Assembly: GCA_041648665.1 (NCBI GenBank)
Contig: JBAZOP010000029.1
Span: 1-36,153, forward strand
Length of the DNA stretch: 36,153 nt
Reading direction: 5' to 3'
Source of the DNA: a bacterium
Lineage (GTDB): Bacteria; UBA10199; 2-02-FULL-44-16; JAAZCA01
Part shown: positions 26,950 through 34,421 of the stretch, piece by piece
Position numbering within the stretch: position 1 is the first letter of the stretch
Layout: the number at the start of each line of letters is the position of its first letter
The notes under the pieces: model-generated
What the model was told of the DNA's origin: nothing
Seen by the model: the letters and a program-made list of their open reading frames with translations, nothing else
Databases searched by the model: none
Program-made: the position numbers and the translations under genes

Positions 26950-28413
26950 TCAGCTCACCGGCACCCTCTTGTGCCACTCCGTAGCCTGCTCGTACGCGAA
27001 GCCGATGTTGAGCAGTCCCGCTTCGTCGAGCGGCCTTCCGATCAGCTGCATTCCGATGGGGAGCCCAGCCCTGGTGGCGCCGCAGGGGAGCGCCAGTCCC
27101 GGAAGCCCCGCGAGGCTCGCCGGTATCGTGAATATGTCGTTGAGGTACATCTTTATCGGGTCATCCTTCTTTTCGCCCAGCGCAAAGGGCGGGGTGGGGG
27201 TGGCGGGCGCGATTATCGCGTCGCACTGTTCGAAGGCGTCGAGAAAATCTTTTTTGATGAGCGTGCGCGCCTTCTGCGCCTTGAGATAGTATGCGTCGTA
27301 GTATCCGGAGGAGAGCACGTACGTGCCTACCACGATGCGCAGCGCTACCTCGGGCCCGAATCCTTCGGTGCGGCTCCTGGAGAAGAGCTCTCCCAGCTCG
27401 TTCGCGCCCTTTGCCCTGTGGCCGTATCTTACGCCGTCGTAGCGCGCTAGGTTCGCAGAGGCCTCCGCCGGCGCGATGATGTAGTAACACGCCAGCGAAT
27501 ACTTCGTGTGCGGGAGCGATATTTCCTTTGTCCTGGCCCCCAGCTTCGAGAGCGTCTCCGACGCGGTTCGCACCGCTTTCTCGACCTCGGGATCGATTCC
27601 CTCGACAAAGTATTCCTTCGGTATGCCGATCGTCTTTCCCTTTATGTCGCCCGTGAGCGCTGCCCTGTAGTCCGGCGCAGGCTGTGGGATGGAGGTCGCA
27701 TCCTTCGGGTCATGGCCCGCGATCGCGCCGAGCATGATCGCGCAGTCTGTCACGTCCCTCGCCATGGGACCCACCTGGTCCAGGGAGCTGGCGAAGGAGA
27801 TTATCCCGTAGCGGCTTATCCTGCCGTAGGTCGGTTTGAGCGCGACGATCCCGCAGAAGGCGGCCGGCTGGCGCACTGAGCCGCCGGTGTCCGTGCCCAG
27901 CGACGCCGGCGTGAGCCCCGCGGCGACCGCAGCGGCGGAGCCGCCGCTGGATCCCCCGGGGGTGAGCGCGCGATTCCACGGGTTCTTCACGGGCCCGAAC
28001 GCGGAGTGCTCGTTGGAGCTGCCCATCGCGAACTCGTCCATGGAGAGTTTGCCTGTGATGACCACGCCGGCCCTCTTCAGCCTCTCCACCACGGTGCCGT
28101 CGTAAGTCGGCACGTAGTTTCCGAGGATCTTCGAGCAGCAGGTCGTGCGGATTCCCTTTGTTATGAAGATGTCCTTGAGCGCGAGCGGAACTCCGGTGAG
28201 GGGGGCCGCGTCCTCGCCTGCGGCGAGCCTCTTGTCGGCCGCCTTCGCGGCCTGCATCGCGGCTTCATCGCAGCGGGTGACGAACGAATTGATGGAGGGA
28301 TCGCGCTCGGTTATCTCGGCCAGGTATTCCCGCGTGAGCTCCGTCGAGCTTATCTTTTTATTCTGAAGCAGCGCCGAGATCTCGGCCAGACCCTTTTTGC
28401 AAAGCTCGCGCAT
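26950..28413 (-). CDS. gatA: Glutamyl/aspartyl-tRNA amidotransferase subunit A
   Basis: The glutaminase subunit of GatCAB (487 residues), an amidase-signature enzyme that frees ammonia from glutamine and channels it to GatB. The Ser-cisSer-Lys triad is visible as K80 in 'GVPLALKDIF', S155 in 'GGSSGGSAAAV' and S179 in 'GTDTGGSVRQP'. Length is normal. Starts at ATG 28413 and GTG 28422 are both possible: the GTG overlaps the gatC stop, while the ATG gives the typical N terminus. The gene is co-transcribed with gatC and gatB. Presence of GatCAB suggests the organism uses the indirect route for Gln-tRNA or Asn-tRNA. Confidence 0.98.
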   Translation of the reverse strand: MRELCKKGLAEISALLQNKKISSTELTREYLAEITERDPSINSFVTRCDEAAMQAAKAADKRLAAGEDAAPLTGVPLALKDIFITKGIRTTCCSKILGNYVPTYDGTVVERLKRAGVVITGKLSMDEFAMGSSNEHSAFGPVKNPWNRALTPGGSSGGSAAAVAAGLTPASLGTDTGGSVRQPAAFCGIVALKPTYGRISRYGIISFASSLDQVGPMARDVTDCAIMLGAIAGHDPKDATSIPQPAPDYRAALTGDIKGKTIGIPKEYFVEGIDPEVEKAVRTASETLSKLGARTKEISLPHTKYSLACYYIIAPAEASANLARYDGVRYGHRAKGANELGELFSRSRTEGFGPEVALRIVVGTYVLSSGYYDAYYLKAQKARTLIKKDFLDAFEQCDAIIAPATPTPPFALGEKKDDPIKMYLNDIFTIPASLAGLPGLALPCGATRAGLPIGMQLIGRPLDEAGLLNIGFAYEQATEWHKRVPVS

Positions 28414-28418
28414 TGAGA

Positions 28419-28730
28419 TCACTCGCTCTCGATGACCCTGGGCACCTGGACAAAGGGTCCGTCGCGCTCCGGCGCCTGCGCCAGGAGCTCATCCTGCATG
28501 CCGGAGGGATGCACCTCATCCTCCCTGAGGGAGGATGCGAACTCGACGGCGTGCGAGGTGGGAGCAACGCCCTCCGTATCGAGCTCGTTGAGCTGCGCCA
28601 CGTACTCCAGCACCGCGCCGGCCTTGGCCACGAGCTTATGCATTCCGGCCTCGTCGAAGGAGAGCTTTGCGAGCCTCACCGTCTTCTCCACCGCAGCGAC
28701 TAGATCATCCCTTCCGGTCTTATGCGACAT
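28419..28730 (-). CDS. gatC: Glutamyl/aspartyl-tRNA amidotransferase subunit C
   Basis: The small linker subunit of GatCAB (103 residues) that wraps around GatA and stabilises the complex. Typical features are 'VRLAKLSFDEAGMHKL', 'VLEYVAQLNELDTEGVAPTSHAV' and the C-terminal 'VQVPRVIE'. The stop overlaps a possible GTG start of gatA. It begins 31 bases after the zinc-ribbon gene. No clear ribosome-binding site is next to the ATG, so translation may depend on the upstream gene. Confidence 0.95.
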   Translation of the reverse strand: MSHKTGRDDLVAAVEKTVRLAKLSFDEAGMHKLVAKAGAVLEYVAQLNELDTEGVAPTSHAVEFASSLREDEVHPSGMQDELLAQAPERDGPFVQVPRVIESE

Positions 28731-28761
28731 AATATATTGGATGTGCTCTCCTGCCGGCCCG

Positions 28762-29064
28762 TCAGAACCTGAAGAGGTTGAGCAGCGAATCGAGTATCTG
28801 CGTCTCCTCGCCGCACAGATTCTTCATGGTCGCAGGCAGGAGCATGACGCTTCCGCAGTTGAAGCACTTGTGTATGGTCTCTCCCTTGAAGCTTATCTCC
28901 TCCAGCTCCATGCCGCAGTTGCCGCATCTGCGCCAGTGCAGCTGCTTCAGGCGTTCGTGCTCCTCCCTGGCCATGAGCTTGCGCTTTTGTTCCGCGATCT
29001 TCTGCTTCTTCACTAAGTCCTGTTTTTCGAAGTAAGAGGATTCAGGCCGTGGCGGTTTTTTCAC
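28762..29064 (-). CDS. Zinc-ribbon protein (zf-TFIIB-like)
   Basis: A 100-residue protein with a basic, charged, probably coiled N-terminal half and a zinc ribbon with CGNC and CFNC pairs 17 residues apart ('CGMELEEISFKGETIHKCFNCG'). The second pair with 'SVMLL' resembles the TFIIB-type zinc-finger family PF13453. The start is GTG 29064 because GGAGGGGG lies just upstream. It begins the leftward gat operon and may bind RNA, DNA or protein. A link to tRNA amidation is only suggested by position. Confidence 0.8.
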   Translation of the reverse strand: MKKPPRPESSYFEKQDLVKKQKIAEQKRKLMAREEHERLKQLHWRRCGNCGMELEEISFKGETIHKCFNCGSVMLLPATMKNLCGEETQILDSLLNLFRF

Positions 29065-29168
29065 TTCCCCCTCCTTGTCCCTGATTTGCGCTTATCACAG
29101 CGATGCTATCAAGGCAAGGCCGGGGGATAGGGTTGTGCGGATGACTTTGTCGTGATAGATCAAGGGAC

Positions 29169-29990
29169 ATGACAGCCTGCATGCAGCTCCTTGCCTTCTC
29201 TCCGCAGTGGCTCCTCTATCTCATGGCGTGCTTCGTAGGCGCCGTCCTCGGCAGTTTTGCGAACGTCTGCATATGGCGCATGCCGCGCGGCGAGTCGGTG
29301 GCGTGGCCGCCCTCGCACTGCCCGGTCTGCGGCCGCAGACTCGCGTGGTGGGAGAACGTGCCGGTCCTGAGCTACCTGGCGCTGCGAGGCAGGTGCCGCA
29401 CGTGCAGATGCCGGATATCGATCCGCTACCCGATCGTGGAGCTGGCGATGAGCGTGCTCGCCCTCCTCACGTGGTGGTATTTCGGCGATCCGCTCAAGTT
29501 TTTCGTCTACCTCAGCCTCTTCATACTGCCCATGGTCATAGTGACCGGCATCGACCTGTATCATTACATCATCCCCGACTCGATAAGCCTGCCCGGCATC
29601 GGCGTGGGGCTCATCGTCCACGTGCTCTTGGGCGGCGGGGAGGGCTCCTATCTCTGGACGGCCGTGGATTCGGTTGCCGGCATTGTCGTCGGCGGCGGGG
29701 CGCTCTATCTTGTCGCCTTGGCCTACGAGAAACTGAGAAAGCAGGAGGGGCTGGGCGCAGGAGACGTAAAGCTCATCGCGATGATCGGCGCCTTCTTCGG
29801 CTGGAAGGCGGTGCTGCTCATACTCCTCATGTCGTCGTTCCTGGGCTCCCTGGTGGGGCTCGCGGTCATATTGATCCTTCGCAAGGATCTCAAATATGCC
29901 ATACCTTTCGGGCCCTTTCTCGCTGCGGCAGGGGTCATAAATCTCTTTGCAGGGCAGCGACTTGTCGCGTGGTACATGGGGCTTTTCTAG
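29169..29990 (+). CDS. pilD: Type IV prepilin peptidase / N-methyltransferase
   Basis: A 273-residue inner-membrane aspartic protease that cuts the leader of type IV prepilins and type II pseudopilins and methylates the new N terminus. The 'GSFANVCIWRMPRGES' motif opens the methylase domain, and the zinc Cys pairs are C51/C54 and C76/C79. The catalytic aspartates are D129 in 'TGIDLYHYIIPD' and D199 in 'GAGDVKL'. Several hydrophobic helices follow the expected topology. AAGGGA precedes the ATG. It faces the zinc-ribbon gene head-to-head across 104 bases. The same protein may serve pili and type II secretion (pilD/gspO), so the symbol is by family. Confidence 0.94.
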   Translation: MTACMQLLAFSPQWLLYLMACFVGAVLGSFANVCIWRMPRGESVAWPPSHCPVCGRRLAWWENVPVLSYLALRGRCRTCRCRISIRYPIVELAMSVLALLTWWYFGDPLKFFVYLSLFILPMVIVTGIDLYHYIIPDSISLPGIGVGLIVHVLLGGGEGSYLWTAVDSVAGIVVGGGALYLVALAYEKLRKQEGLGAGDVKLIAMIGAFFGWKAVLLILLMSSFLGSLVGLAVILILRKDLKYAIPFGPFLAAAGVINLFAGQRLVAWYMGLF

Positions 29991-30028
29991 GGAAAAACAG
30001 CCTTTTATTCACACTTTTTAAAGTAATT

Positions 30029-30088
30029 TATACTTAATTAATATAAATTGAGTATATAATTGTAGATAATTAATAAAAATACTTGACG
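30029..30088. promoter_or_regulatory. Operator-like repeats in the AT-rich leader of the XRE gene
   Basis: TATACTTAATT (30029-30039) and AATTGAGTATA (30046-30056) form an inverted repeat with one mismatch and a 6-base spacer. A third half-site, ATACTTGA (30079-30086), overlaps a -35-like TTGACG (30083-30088). This layout suits binding of a dimeric helix-turn-helix protein, perhaps the downstream XRE product controlling its own gene. Confidence 0.45.
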
Positions 30089-30110
30089 ATTTTCATGCTT
30101 TTGAGACAAT
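30083..30110 (+). promoter_or_regulatory. Predicted promoter of the XRE-TPR-ExeA unit
   Basis: TTGACG (30083-30088) is followed after 16 bases by GACAAT (30105-30110). RNA would begin near 30117, just before the GC-rich hairpin. The -10 match is 4 of 6, so confidence is moderate. Confidence 0.4.
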
Positions 30111-30123
30111 TCATTATACCGAC

Positions 30124-30140
30124 CGGCCGCATTGCGGCCG
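30124..30140 (+). repeat. GC-rich perfect inverted repeat in the 5' leader
   Basis: CGGCCGC (30124-30130) and GCGGCCG (30134-30140) form a 7-base stem with an ATT loop, standing out inside an AT-rich region. No T-run follows, so it is not a standard terminator. It lies between the predicted promoter and the ATG at 30165, where it could be a leader hairpin, an operator or an RNA-stabilising stem. Confidence 0.6.
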
Positions 30141-30164
30141 TAATCATCTCTGCAGGGGTTTTCT

Positions 30165-30383
30165 ATGCAAACGGAAAAGAAAGTGATCCCAAATAACGTC
30201 CAGCGCTTTCGCGAGGAACTCCTCATGAGCAAGGCGGAGCTCGCGCGAAAAGCGGGTCTCTCTGCGCTCACGATCGATCGGGTCGAGAGCGGCTTGCAGT
30301 GCAGGATGGATACGAAACGCAAGATCCTCCTCTCGCTCGGCCTCAAGCTCACGGACAAGGATCGCGTCTTCCCGGAAGGTTGA
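30165..30383 (+). CDS. Small XRE-family helix-turn-helix regulator
   Basis: A 72-residue DNA-binding protein that is almost only an HTH_3 (Cro/CI-type) domain. 'MSKAELARKAGLSALTIDRVESG' forms the two recognition helices and 'KRKILLSLGLKLTDKDRVFP' closes the domain. No sensor domain is present. It follows a 174-base AT-rich leader with operator-like repeats, so self-control is likely. The next gene is 55 bases downstream in the same direction, which places it at the head of the TPR/ExeA block. Similar stand-alone regulators also occur in plasmid and toxin-antitoxin loci, but no toxin-like neighbour is seen. Confidence 0.88.
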   Translation: MQTEKKVIPNNVQRFREELLMSKAELARKAGLSALTIDRVESGLQCRMDTKRKILLSLGLKLTDKDRVFPEG

Positions 30384-30438
30384 TACTTCATAATAGCTTG
30401 CCTATGGATGCGCTTTTGCGTATAGGTGTGCGTACGCT

Positions 30439-30993
30439 ATGCATCCAGAACTGCTGAATAATTCCACCTTTCTCAGATACTACAAGCAGTGGCAGGATGA
30501 CCCCGACTCCATAGTCTTTGCCCCTATCGCAGAGTACTTTCTCATGTACGGCATGATCGACGCCGCTTTCTCCGTGTGTCGCGAGGGAGTGAAGAGGCAT
30601 CCGGGCTTCATAAGCGGACGCCTGGTCATGGCCCGCGTGCATTTGAGGCGCGGCAACTGGGAAGAGGCGGAGGGCGAGCTGATGCAGGCCCTCTCGATAA
30701 GGGCCGACAACGCGCAGGCGAAGGGGATGATGGAGGAGATCGCCGCGCTTCGCAGGGCCGAGCGCGACCGTCTGCGCGTGGAGCCGCGCACCGAACCGCG
30801 CCCTGTCGCTTTGCCCGTCGAAAACCATGCGGCCATCAGGCACCCCTCCTGGAACACGATCACCATGGCCGGCATACTCGCTGCGCAGGGGCACCGCGAG
30901 AGGGCCAAGGAGATATATCAGACCATCTTAACGGGGGACCCTTCCAACGCAGCCGCCAGGGCCGGCATCGAGGCGCTTGGCAGCGCAGGTTGA
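30439..30993 (+). CDS. TPR-repeat protein
   Basis: A 184-residue protein with tetratricopeptide-like repeats: 'PIAEYFLMYGMIDAAFSVCREGVKRHPG', 'ARVHLRRGNWEEAEGELMQALSIRADN' and, after a Pro/Arg-rich linker, 'AGILAAQGHRERAKEIYQTILTGDPSN'. TPR arrays serve as protein-docking surfaces. No signal peptide is visible, so it is likely cytoplasmic. It is 10 bases before a longer TPR gene and belongs to the block that ends with the ExeA-like ATPase. A role in pilus or secretion assembly is plausible from context only. The ribosome-binding site is weak. Confidence 0.82.
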   Translation: MHPELLNNSTFLRYYKQWQDDPDSIVFAPIAEYFLMYGMIDAAFSVCREGVKRHPGFISGRLVMARVHLRRGNWEEAEGELMQALSIRADNAQAKGMMEEIAALRRAERDRLRVEPRTEPRPVALPVENHAAIRHPSWNTITMAGILAAQGHRERAKEIYQTILTGDPSNAAARAGIEALGSAG

Positions 30994-31003
30994 TTCTCAA
31001 TAG

Positions 31004-32434
31004 ATGACTATCCTCAACAAGGAAAAGATCCTGGAGCAGGCAAAGATCTTTGTCGACGAAGGGAAATTCGACAAGGCCATAAGGGAGTATGAGAAGATAA
31101 CTCTCGCCGATCCTGCGGACTTAAGGGTCAAACTCAGGATAGCGGAGCTCTACACCAAGCGAAAGCAGATCAACGACGCCATACGCCTCTATCGCGAGGT
31201 CGCGCACTCCTACACCGCCGACGGATTCCTGCTCAAGGCGGTGACCGTCTACAAGAACATCCTCAGGCTCAACCCGTCGCTCATCGAGGTCAACGAGGAG
31301 CTGGCCGGCCTCTACGAGAAGATGGGGCTCACGCACGATGCGGTGAGGCAGTTCGACATACTCGCTTCCACGCTCGACATGAAGGGCATGACCGACAAGG
31401 TCATCGACATCAGGAAGAAGATCGTGGCCCTCAACCCGGAGGACGGCACCGCCAGGGTCAGACTGGCGGAGACCTTTCAGCGCGACGGCAGAATGGAAGA
31501 GGCGATCGACCAGTACGAGGACTATGCCGCAAGGCTGGACAGGTCGGGCGCGGACAAGCGCAAGCTCGCCGACGTCTATGAGAAGATATTGGCGCACAGG
31601 CCCAAGAATTACGACCTCATGCGCAAGCTCATCGCCATCTACGAGGAGCTCTCCGATCACAAGAAAGCGCTCAAGTGGCTGGAGGACGGCAAGGAGATGA
31701 CCGAGCGCGACCCGGGCCTGCTCAAGCTCGCCGCCGCCATCTACACCTCGCAGCACCAGGTCGAGACCGCGCGCGCGAAATACATGCTGCTCGCCGACAT
31801 CGAGAACCAGAGCGGTCATCAGGACAAGGCGCTCGACGCGTACTTCGAGATACTGGTCCTTCTGCCCGACGAGGAGGACAGGCTTGAGAGGCGGGTCGAG
31901 GAGATAAGGCCGGGCGCAATGGCCGAGATGGTCGAGCGCGCGGCAGTCCGCCGCAAGGAGCTGGAGGAGCAGGAGGAGAGGCGCCAGATCGAGGAGGAGA
32001 CGGAGAAGACGCAGAAGGCCGCCGCCGAGCAGGCCGAGGAGGAGCGCGCCGATGCGAAGCGGGCGCAGAGGGCCGCGAAGAAACAGGTTGCAGCCGCGCC
32101 GCAGAAGGCGCCGGCAAAGGCAGGGCCCGATCGCGGTCGCGCCGACTCCGCGTACAACTTAGGCATCGCCTACAGGAAGATGGGGCTCGCGCGTGAATCC
32201 GAGGCCGAGTTCAAGAAGGCTCTGGATATCTACAATGCCTGCGTCTCGGCCGGCATCGCGGACGAAGAGGCGAAGAGACGAATCGCGGAGATGGAGGCGG
32301 GGATTTCAGGCGCAGCGGTCCCCCCGGCCGAGGTCAAGCCCGAGGCTGGAGTTGAGAACAAGTCCGAGGCCAAGGCAAAGGTTGAAACTCCGAATAAGGC
32401 CGAGAAGGAAAAGAAGAAGATATCGTTCGTCTGA
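31004..32434 (+). CDS. Large TPR protein with Ala/Glu/Lys-rich tail
   Basis: A 476-residue cytoplasmic protein. Residues about 1-300 are consecutive TPR units ('AKIFVDEGKFDKAIREYEKITLADP', 'AELYTKRKQINDAIRLYREVA', 'FQRDGRMEEAIDQYEDYA' and more). Residues about 305-370 form a charged, coiled-coil-like stretch rich in Glu, Ala, Lys and Arg. One further TPR ('YNLGIAYRKMGLARESEAEFKKALDIY') follows, then a Pro/Ala/Lys/Glu tail ending KKKISFV. It looks like a scaffold. It is 15 bases before the ExeA-like gene and probably works with it. No enzyme motif is visible. Confidence 0.85.
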   Translation: MTILNKEKILEQAKIFVDEGKFDKAIREYEKITLADPADLRVKLRIAELYTKRKQINDAIRLYREVAHSYTADGFLLKAVTVYKNILRLNPSLIEVNEELAGLYEKMGLTHDAVRQFDILASTLDMKGMTDKVIDIRKKIVALNPEDGTARVRLAETFQRDGRMEEAIDQYEDYAARLDRSGADKRKLADVYEKILAHRPKNYDLMRKLIAIYEELSDHKKALKWLEDGKEMTERDPGLLKLAAAIYTSQHQVETARAKYMLLADIENQSGHQDKALDAYFEILVLLPDEEDRLERRVEEIRPGAMAEMVERAAVRRKELEEQEERRQIEEETEKTQKAAAEQAEEERADAKRAQRAAKKQVAAAPQKAPAKAGPDRGRADSAYNLGIAYRKMGLARESEAEFKKALDIYNACVSAGIADEEAKRRIAEMEAGISGAAVPPAEVKPEAGVENKSEAKAKVETPNKAEKEKKKISFV

Positions 32435-32449
32435 CGAATCCGGGGGGAT

Positions 32450-33301
32450 ATGGATCACCTCGCTTACTACGAACTCAGGGAAGAGCCGTTCTCGATCGTG
32501 CCGCTCACGAACTTCTATTATCACAACGAGCAGCACGACCAGGCGTACCTGCGCCTCAGGCGCTCGGTCGAGGGCATGAAGGGGCTCGCGGTGCTCGTGG
32601 GCGAGGTCGGAACCGGCAAGACCCTGCTCGCGCGCAGGCTGCTCGAGTCGTTGCCGGACGATCAGTACGAGGCGGCCCTGCTGGTCGTGCTCCACTCAAG
32701 CGTTACCGGCAGCTGGCTGATAAAGCGCGTGGCCCAGCAGGTCGGCGTGACGGATACAGAGGGCGACAAGGTCGACGTGATCGGGAGGCTCTACGGGAGG
32801 CTCAACGAGATAGCGGAAGAGGGAAGGCGCGCGGTGATACTCATCGACGAGGCTCACATGCTGCGCTCGCCGGAGACGCTAGAGGAGGTGAGGGGGCTGC
32901 TCAACCTGGAGCTCTCGAACTCGAAACTCCTCTCCATCGTCATGTTCGGCATGCCGGAGCTGGACATGAGGCTCGCCTCGGAACCCGCGCTCAAGCAGCG
33001 CATGGCGGTCCGCTTTCAGCTAAAGAACTTCACGCGCGAGACCCTCGTCGACTACGTCCGCTTCCGCACTTTTCACGCAGGCTCCAACAAGCAGATCTTC
33101 TCCGCTAGCGCGCTCGAGGCCATATACGATTTCACCAGGGGCAACCCGAGGCTCGTGAACGTGGTCTGCGATAACTCCTTGTTCGAGGGATTCGTCCGCC
33201 GCGTCGATCTGCCGGTCGGCAGGGAAGTGGTGGAGAGCGTGGCCGCGGACCTGGGGCTCCCGCCCATGGATCCTGCCGACGAACCCGCGGAGCGCCGCTG
33301 A
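32450..33301 (+). CDS. ExeA/GspA-like AAA ATPase
   Basis: A 283-residue ATPase. The N-terminal 'YYELREEPFSIVPLTNFYY' is the classic ExeA opening, Walker A is GEVGTGKT (51-58), Walker B is VILIDEAH (129-136), and 'FGMPELDMRLASEPALKQRMAVRFQLKNF' followed by 'TRGNPRLVNVVCDNSL' is the sensor/arginine-finger region. GspA/ExeA proteins help insert the type II secretin through peptidoglycan, and related ATPases serve type IV pili. This protein stops after the AAA module and lacks a membrane helix and peptidoglycan-binding domain, so it may act only in the cytoplasm. The GGGGGG run before the ATG is a good ribosome-binding site. Confidence 0.9.
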   Translation: MDHLAYYELREEPFSIVPLTNFYYHNEQHDQAYLRLRRSVEGMKGLAVLVGEVGTGKTLLARRLLESLPDDQYEAALLVVLHSSVTGSWLIKRVAQQVGVTDTEGDKVDVIGRLYGRLNEIAEEGRRAVILIDEAHMLRSPETLEEVRGLLNLELSNSKLLSIVMFGMPELDMRLASEPALKQRMAVRFQLKNFTRETLVDYVRFRTFHAGSNKQIFSASALEAIYDFTRGNPRLVNVVCDNSLFEGFVRRVDLPVGREVVESVAADLGLPPMDPADEPAERR

Positions 33302-33389
33302 ATATTGTTATGCGCTGCGTCTTGAACTCTTCCAGACGCTTCTATATCGTCGCCCGAAATCGAGGCAATAACAGGCATAAAGGGAGAGG

Positions 33390-34337
33390 ATGATGACGGT
33401 TCCACGCGTTTCCATGTCAGGCGGCGGATGTTCCATGGCGGACGAGGATCTCAAGGCCGTTCGCGGGAAAGCGTCCAGGCTGATAGGCCAGGCTGTGGCC
33501 CAGGGGTTCGGCGAATTCCCGATCGATCACTCCTCATACGGCAAGGGCGTGCTCGCTCTATTCGTTGAGAAGAACATATGCGCCGTGCTCACGAAAGATT
33601 CCGGCGCCACCCCCCGGAACCACAACAAGTTGAGGCAGGAGTACAGGGCCGAGCAGCTGACCGAGTCCGAGGCCCTTGATAGGGGCGTGGTCGCGCGACA
33701 GATCCCGCTCGGCAAGGCCTGTCCCCCTGACTACGACTGGTGTCAGTCCATGGCCTACAACGACGTGGAGGATTGCGACGAGGTCCTGGACGAGATCAAC
33801 GGCTACGGGATGCCGACCGTGATGTACGCGGCGGACGGGGATGCGGTGCGGGCGCAGAAATACGTCGATAAGCTCGCGACCGCGCCGCTCTATACCAAAT
33901 ACCACGACTCGGGCCCGGTCGCGTGCGAGGCCGGCCGCGACGAATCCGGCCGCCGCTTTAAGGATTCGTATCATTCTCTAGCTGTACTCTTCACCAGCGT
34001 CGAGTTCGTCCTGCGCACGTTCTGGGGAAACGGCTGGACCGCGTGGACCGGCCGGCGTTCTTGCGAGGACTCGAACGGAAAGACGCTTGCGGCCGACGAT
34101 TTGATGTTCGATTTCGGCATGCGCGTGTTCGTGCCCGTTGAGGTGGAAAAGGACGGCGCTGTCTCGCAGCGCTTCTTTGTCGTGACCGCCTCGGCCGCGG
34201 CCGCCAACGGCGGGCTCTCTTCCATCGTGCCGGACAAGGTCATCCAGCGCGTGGGCTACGAGCGCTTCGTCGGCGCGGAGTACGCAAAAAAGGTCCTCCT
34301 CGACGCCTTTGCAAGGGGATGGGAAATAAAGGATTAG
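33390..34337 (+). CDS. Orphan protein
   Basis: A 315-residue soluble protein that I do not recognise. It has seven Cys (14, 64, 111, 118, 129, 179, 215), including the cluster 'CPPDYDWC', and aromatic-rich segments ('VLRTFWGNGWTAWTGRRSC'). A conserved-looking core with 'EKNICAVLTKDSGATPRNHNKLR' and 'MYAADGDAVRAQKYVDKL' suggests an alpha/beta fold. No signal peptide or membrane helix is present. AGGGAGAG precedes ATG 33390; ATG 33393 is also possible. It follows the ExeA-like gene after 88 bases, which hold a TTGAAC/TATATC promoter-like pair with a 15-base spacer. It may be its own unit with the next orphan. Confidence 0.75.
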   Translation: MMTVPRVSMSGGGCSMADEDLKAVRGKASRLIGQAVAQGFGEFPIDHSSYGKGVLALFVEKNICAVLTKDSGATPRNHNKLRQEYRAEQLTESEALDRGVVARQIPLGKACPPDYDWCQSMAYNDVEDCDEVLDEINGYGMPTVMYAADGDAVRAQKYVDKLATAPLYTKYHDSGPVACEAGRDESGRRFKDSYHSLAVLFTSVEFVLRTFWGNGWTAWTGRRSCEDSNGKTLAADDLMFDFGMRVFVPVEVEKDGAVSQRFFVVTASAAAANGGLSSIVPDKVIQRVGYERFVGAEYAKKVLLDAFARGWEIKD

Positions 34338-34360
34338 CCTTATATTATTTCTTTAAACGC

Positions 34361-34387
34361 TTGACCCTCCCAGCTATGTCGTATAAT
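34361..34387 (+). promoter_or_regulatory. Predicted promoter of the second orphan gene
   Basis: TTGACC (34361-34366) and a perfect -10 TATAAT (34382-34387) are separated by 15 bases, shorter than the optimum 17. RNA would begin near 34394, about 28 bases before the ATG at 34422. Confidence 0.5.
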
Positions 34388-34421
34388 AAGCCTACCTGCA
34401 TATCAGCGGAGCGAGGTGGAC

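Noticed and set aside
30165..30993. Toxin-antitoxin pair formed by the XRE gene and its neighbour
   Set aside because: The next gene encodes a TPR protein rather than a known toxin fold, and the 55-base gap is large for such pairs.
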